A stretch of DNA of 64,000 bases from Cenococcum geophilum 1.58 (taxonomy: Eukaryota; Ascomycota; Dothideomycetes; Gloniales; Gloniaceae). The translations under genes were made by a program, and so were the position numbers. This document shows, in pieces, positions 63,069 through 64,000 of the stretch. Under the pieces are notes generated by a model. It was not told the origin of the DNA. It was given only the letters and a program-made list of their open reading frames with translations, and searched no databases. The stretch covers positions 1,747,715 to 1,811,714 of the forward strand of contig KV748187.1 of NCBI GenBank assembly GCA_001692895.1, read 5' to 3'. The stretch's first letter is position 1, and each line of letters starts with the position of its first letter.

Positions 63069-63261
63069 TATTATAGAACCCCACCGCAGGGGCCTTCATA
63101 GGAGAGCCCCGTGCTCTCGCGTATACCTTACGTATAGCTTATGTTAGCTACGCGTAGGTATATCACCTCCTTACGCCCTTAACCCTTACGATTAATTGCG
63201 TAACGTTTTATAGACTCCTCGAATACATACGCTCTATAGCCACTACCCTCGTTCCGTAACA
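63069..63261 (+). repeat. 3' LTR of element B
   Basis: 193 bp, preceded by a purine tract (aggagggggggta) and followed by GGTCG. Confidence 0.9.
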
Positions 63262-63266
63262 GGTCG

Positions 63267-63708
63267 TTATGCCATTTACTTATATCTCTATAAGATAAGG
63301 CTTAAACTACTTAAGTGCCCTTTTTAACAGGAATAGTCCTGTATACGCTATTTGATCTATAGGTATTAGTAGCTTAGCTCCTTTTTGTATAACCTTAAAG
63401 TGTATTTGCGTAAGGAATCCCTTAAGCTTTAATCTTTCTCCTAAGTACCTCTCGATTAATAGTAACTTAATCTTTACTACTCCTATCCCATTAATCCTAT
63501 TTTCTAATATTATATTATTTTCTATTAGCTAGTTAACTATCTCTTATAGTTGTCTAACCGTTATAGGTTGCTGTAAGTCAGTGTCTGCTATACTAGTATC
63601 GTTACTTAACCTTAAAGTAGTTACCGCCGTCAATAGCGTCATGGTTAGTGCTTTTAGTGGCATATTATTTAACTTTCTATATTTAATACCGTAACTAGGT
63701 AGTAATTA
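63267..63708 (-). pseudogene. 5' part of element C gag, separated by B
   Basis: 442 bp that continue C to the right of the B insertion, matching D at about 32300-32742. No intact frame. Confidence 0.65.
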
Positions 63709-64000
63709 TATAACGAAACCTTGTAGTAAGAACTACGATAGGCTCGTTAATGGGCTAGGTATATAGGTAATATAAATTAAAGTTAACAATGTAATAATAA
63801 CTGGTGGAGTGGTTGCCTAATAGATTAACTTTAATTATATTCTAAGAATTACTATAAGGAAGGAACTATCTAGGTAGGGATTATAGTCCTTTAAATATAC
63901 AACCGTACTCCTAAGAAATCCTTCTTATATATAATATACGTTTTATATATAAGGTACGTAAGTTCCTCCTATTCCTCTCGTTTAACACGTAGCATATTAT
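63709..64000 (-). repeat. 5' LTR of element C, cut by window end
   Basis: Starts TATAACGAAACC and matches 49879 onward for all of its 292 visible bases. Confidence 0.87.

Larger units (their letters stand above)
56918..63261 (+). mobile_element. Element B: Ty3/gypsy chromovirus, second copy of A, inserted in C
   Basis: The LTRs are 56918-57110 and 63069-63261 (193 bp each). Their starts are TATTAC and TATTAT, from TGTCAC by RIP. The 5-bp duplication GGTCG is exact (56913-56917 and 63262-63266). It is 6344 bp and collinear with A except that it lacks the pogo insertion. It gives the empty site for that insertion at ~57270. Confidence 0.92.
49879..64000 (-). mobile_element. Element C: Ty3/gypsy retrotransposon, same family as D, cut by window end
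   Basis: The left LTR is 49879-50301 and the right LTR starts at 63709 and is cut at 64000. A pyrimidine tract (ctatctccctcctc) directly after the left LTR is the polypurine tract of a minus-strand element. The interior is split by element B (56918-63261). Without B about 7.8 kb are visible. Stops and C/T, G/A differences from D show RIP. Ns cluster at 52596-52673 and one at 56394. Confidence 0.88.

Overview
This window looks like an accessory region of a filamentous ascomycete (Pezizomycotina) genome. Introns are 48-80 nt with GT..AG ends, and one apparent GC..AG. The proteins are fungal in type. The AT-rich blocks carry the signature of repeat-induced point mutation (RIP): C->T and G->A changes that turn CAA/CAG codons into TAA/TAG and Asp codons into Asn codons.

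Region 1 (1-9.5 kb) is a gene island of normal base composition. It holds the 3' part of an ankyrin-repeat gene (1-1105, with possible tail sequence to 1589). It also holds a complete 8-exon cytochrome P450 (minus strand, 3798-1838), a two-exon thioesterase-like gene (minus, 6775-5779) and a three-exon 4-coumarate-CoA-ligase-like acyl-CoA ligase ending in the peroxisomal signal AKL (plus, 7396-9165). The thioesterase and ligase are divergent and share a ~620 bp promoter. Exon joining keeps the frame open through the P450, thioesterase and ligase. Together they could activate, oxidise and release a carboxylic-acid substrate. A 1.37 kb Mutator-like non-autonomous element with a 9-bp target duplication separates the P450 from the other two.

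Region 2 (9.5-33.2 kb) is a nest of transposons. A truncated minus-strand Ty3/gypsy element (D) contains a ~5.4 kb LTR element with only a recognisable gag (E; TSD CAATA). E contains a plus-strand gypsy chromovirus (A; TSD TTAGC), and A contains a pogo/Fot1-type DNA transposon (TA duplication). D also contains a 2.8 kb non-coding LTR element (F; TSD ATAAC).

Region 3 (33.2-43.4 kb) is mixed. It has a second pogo-type transposon with ~47 bp inverted repeats (G), itself hit by a solo LTR related to F (TSD GTCTT). It also has two more Mutator-like elements in opposite orientation (H, complete, 9-bp TSD GCCGCTTTG; I, incomplete). Between H and I lies ~4.6 kb of normal-composition DNA with only a gene remnant.

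Region 4 (43.4-49.9 kb) is unidentified degenerate mobile DNA carrying two terminal-inverted-repeat elements (J, K) packed with minisatellites.

Region 5 (49.9-64 kb) is a second copy of the D family (C, minus strand, right LTR cut by the window end), with a second chromovirus copy (B; TSD GGTCG) inserted in it. C and D both carry an extra coding-like stretch on the strand opposite to pol, next to the 3' LTR.

I saw no rRNA, tRNA, CRISPR array or telomere repeat array. All boundaries were read by eye; similarity to named families is recalled, not searched.
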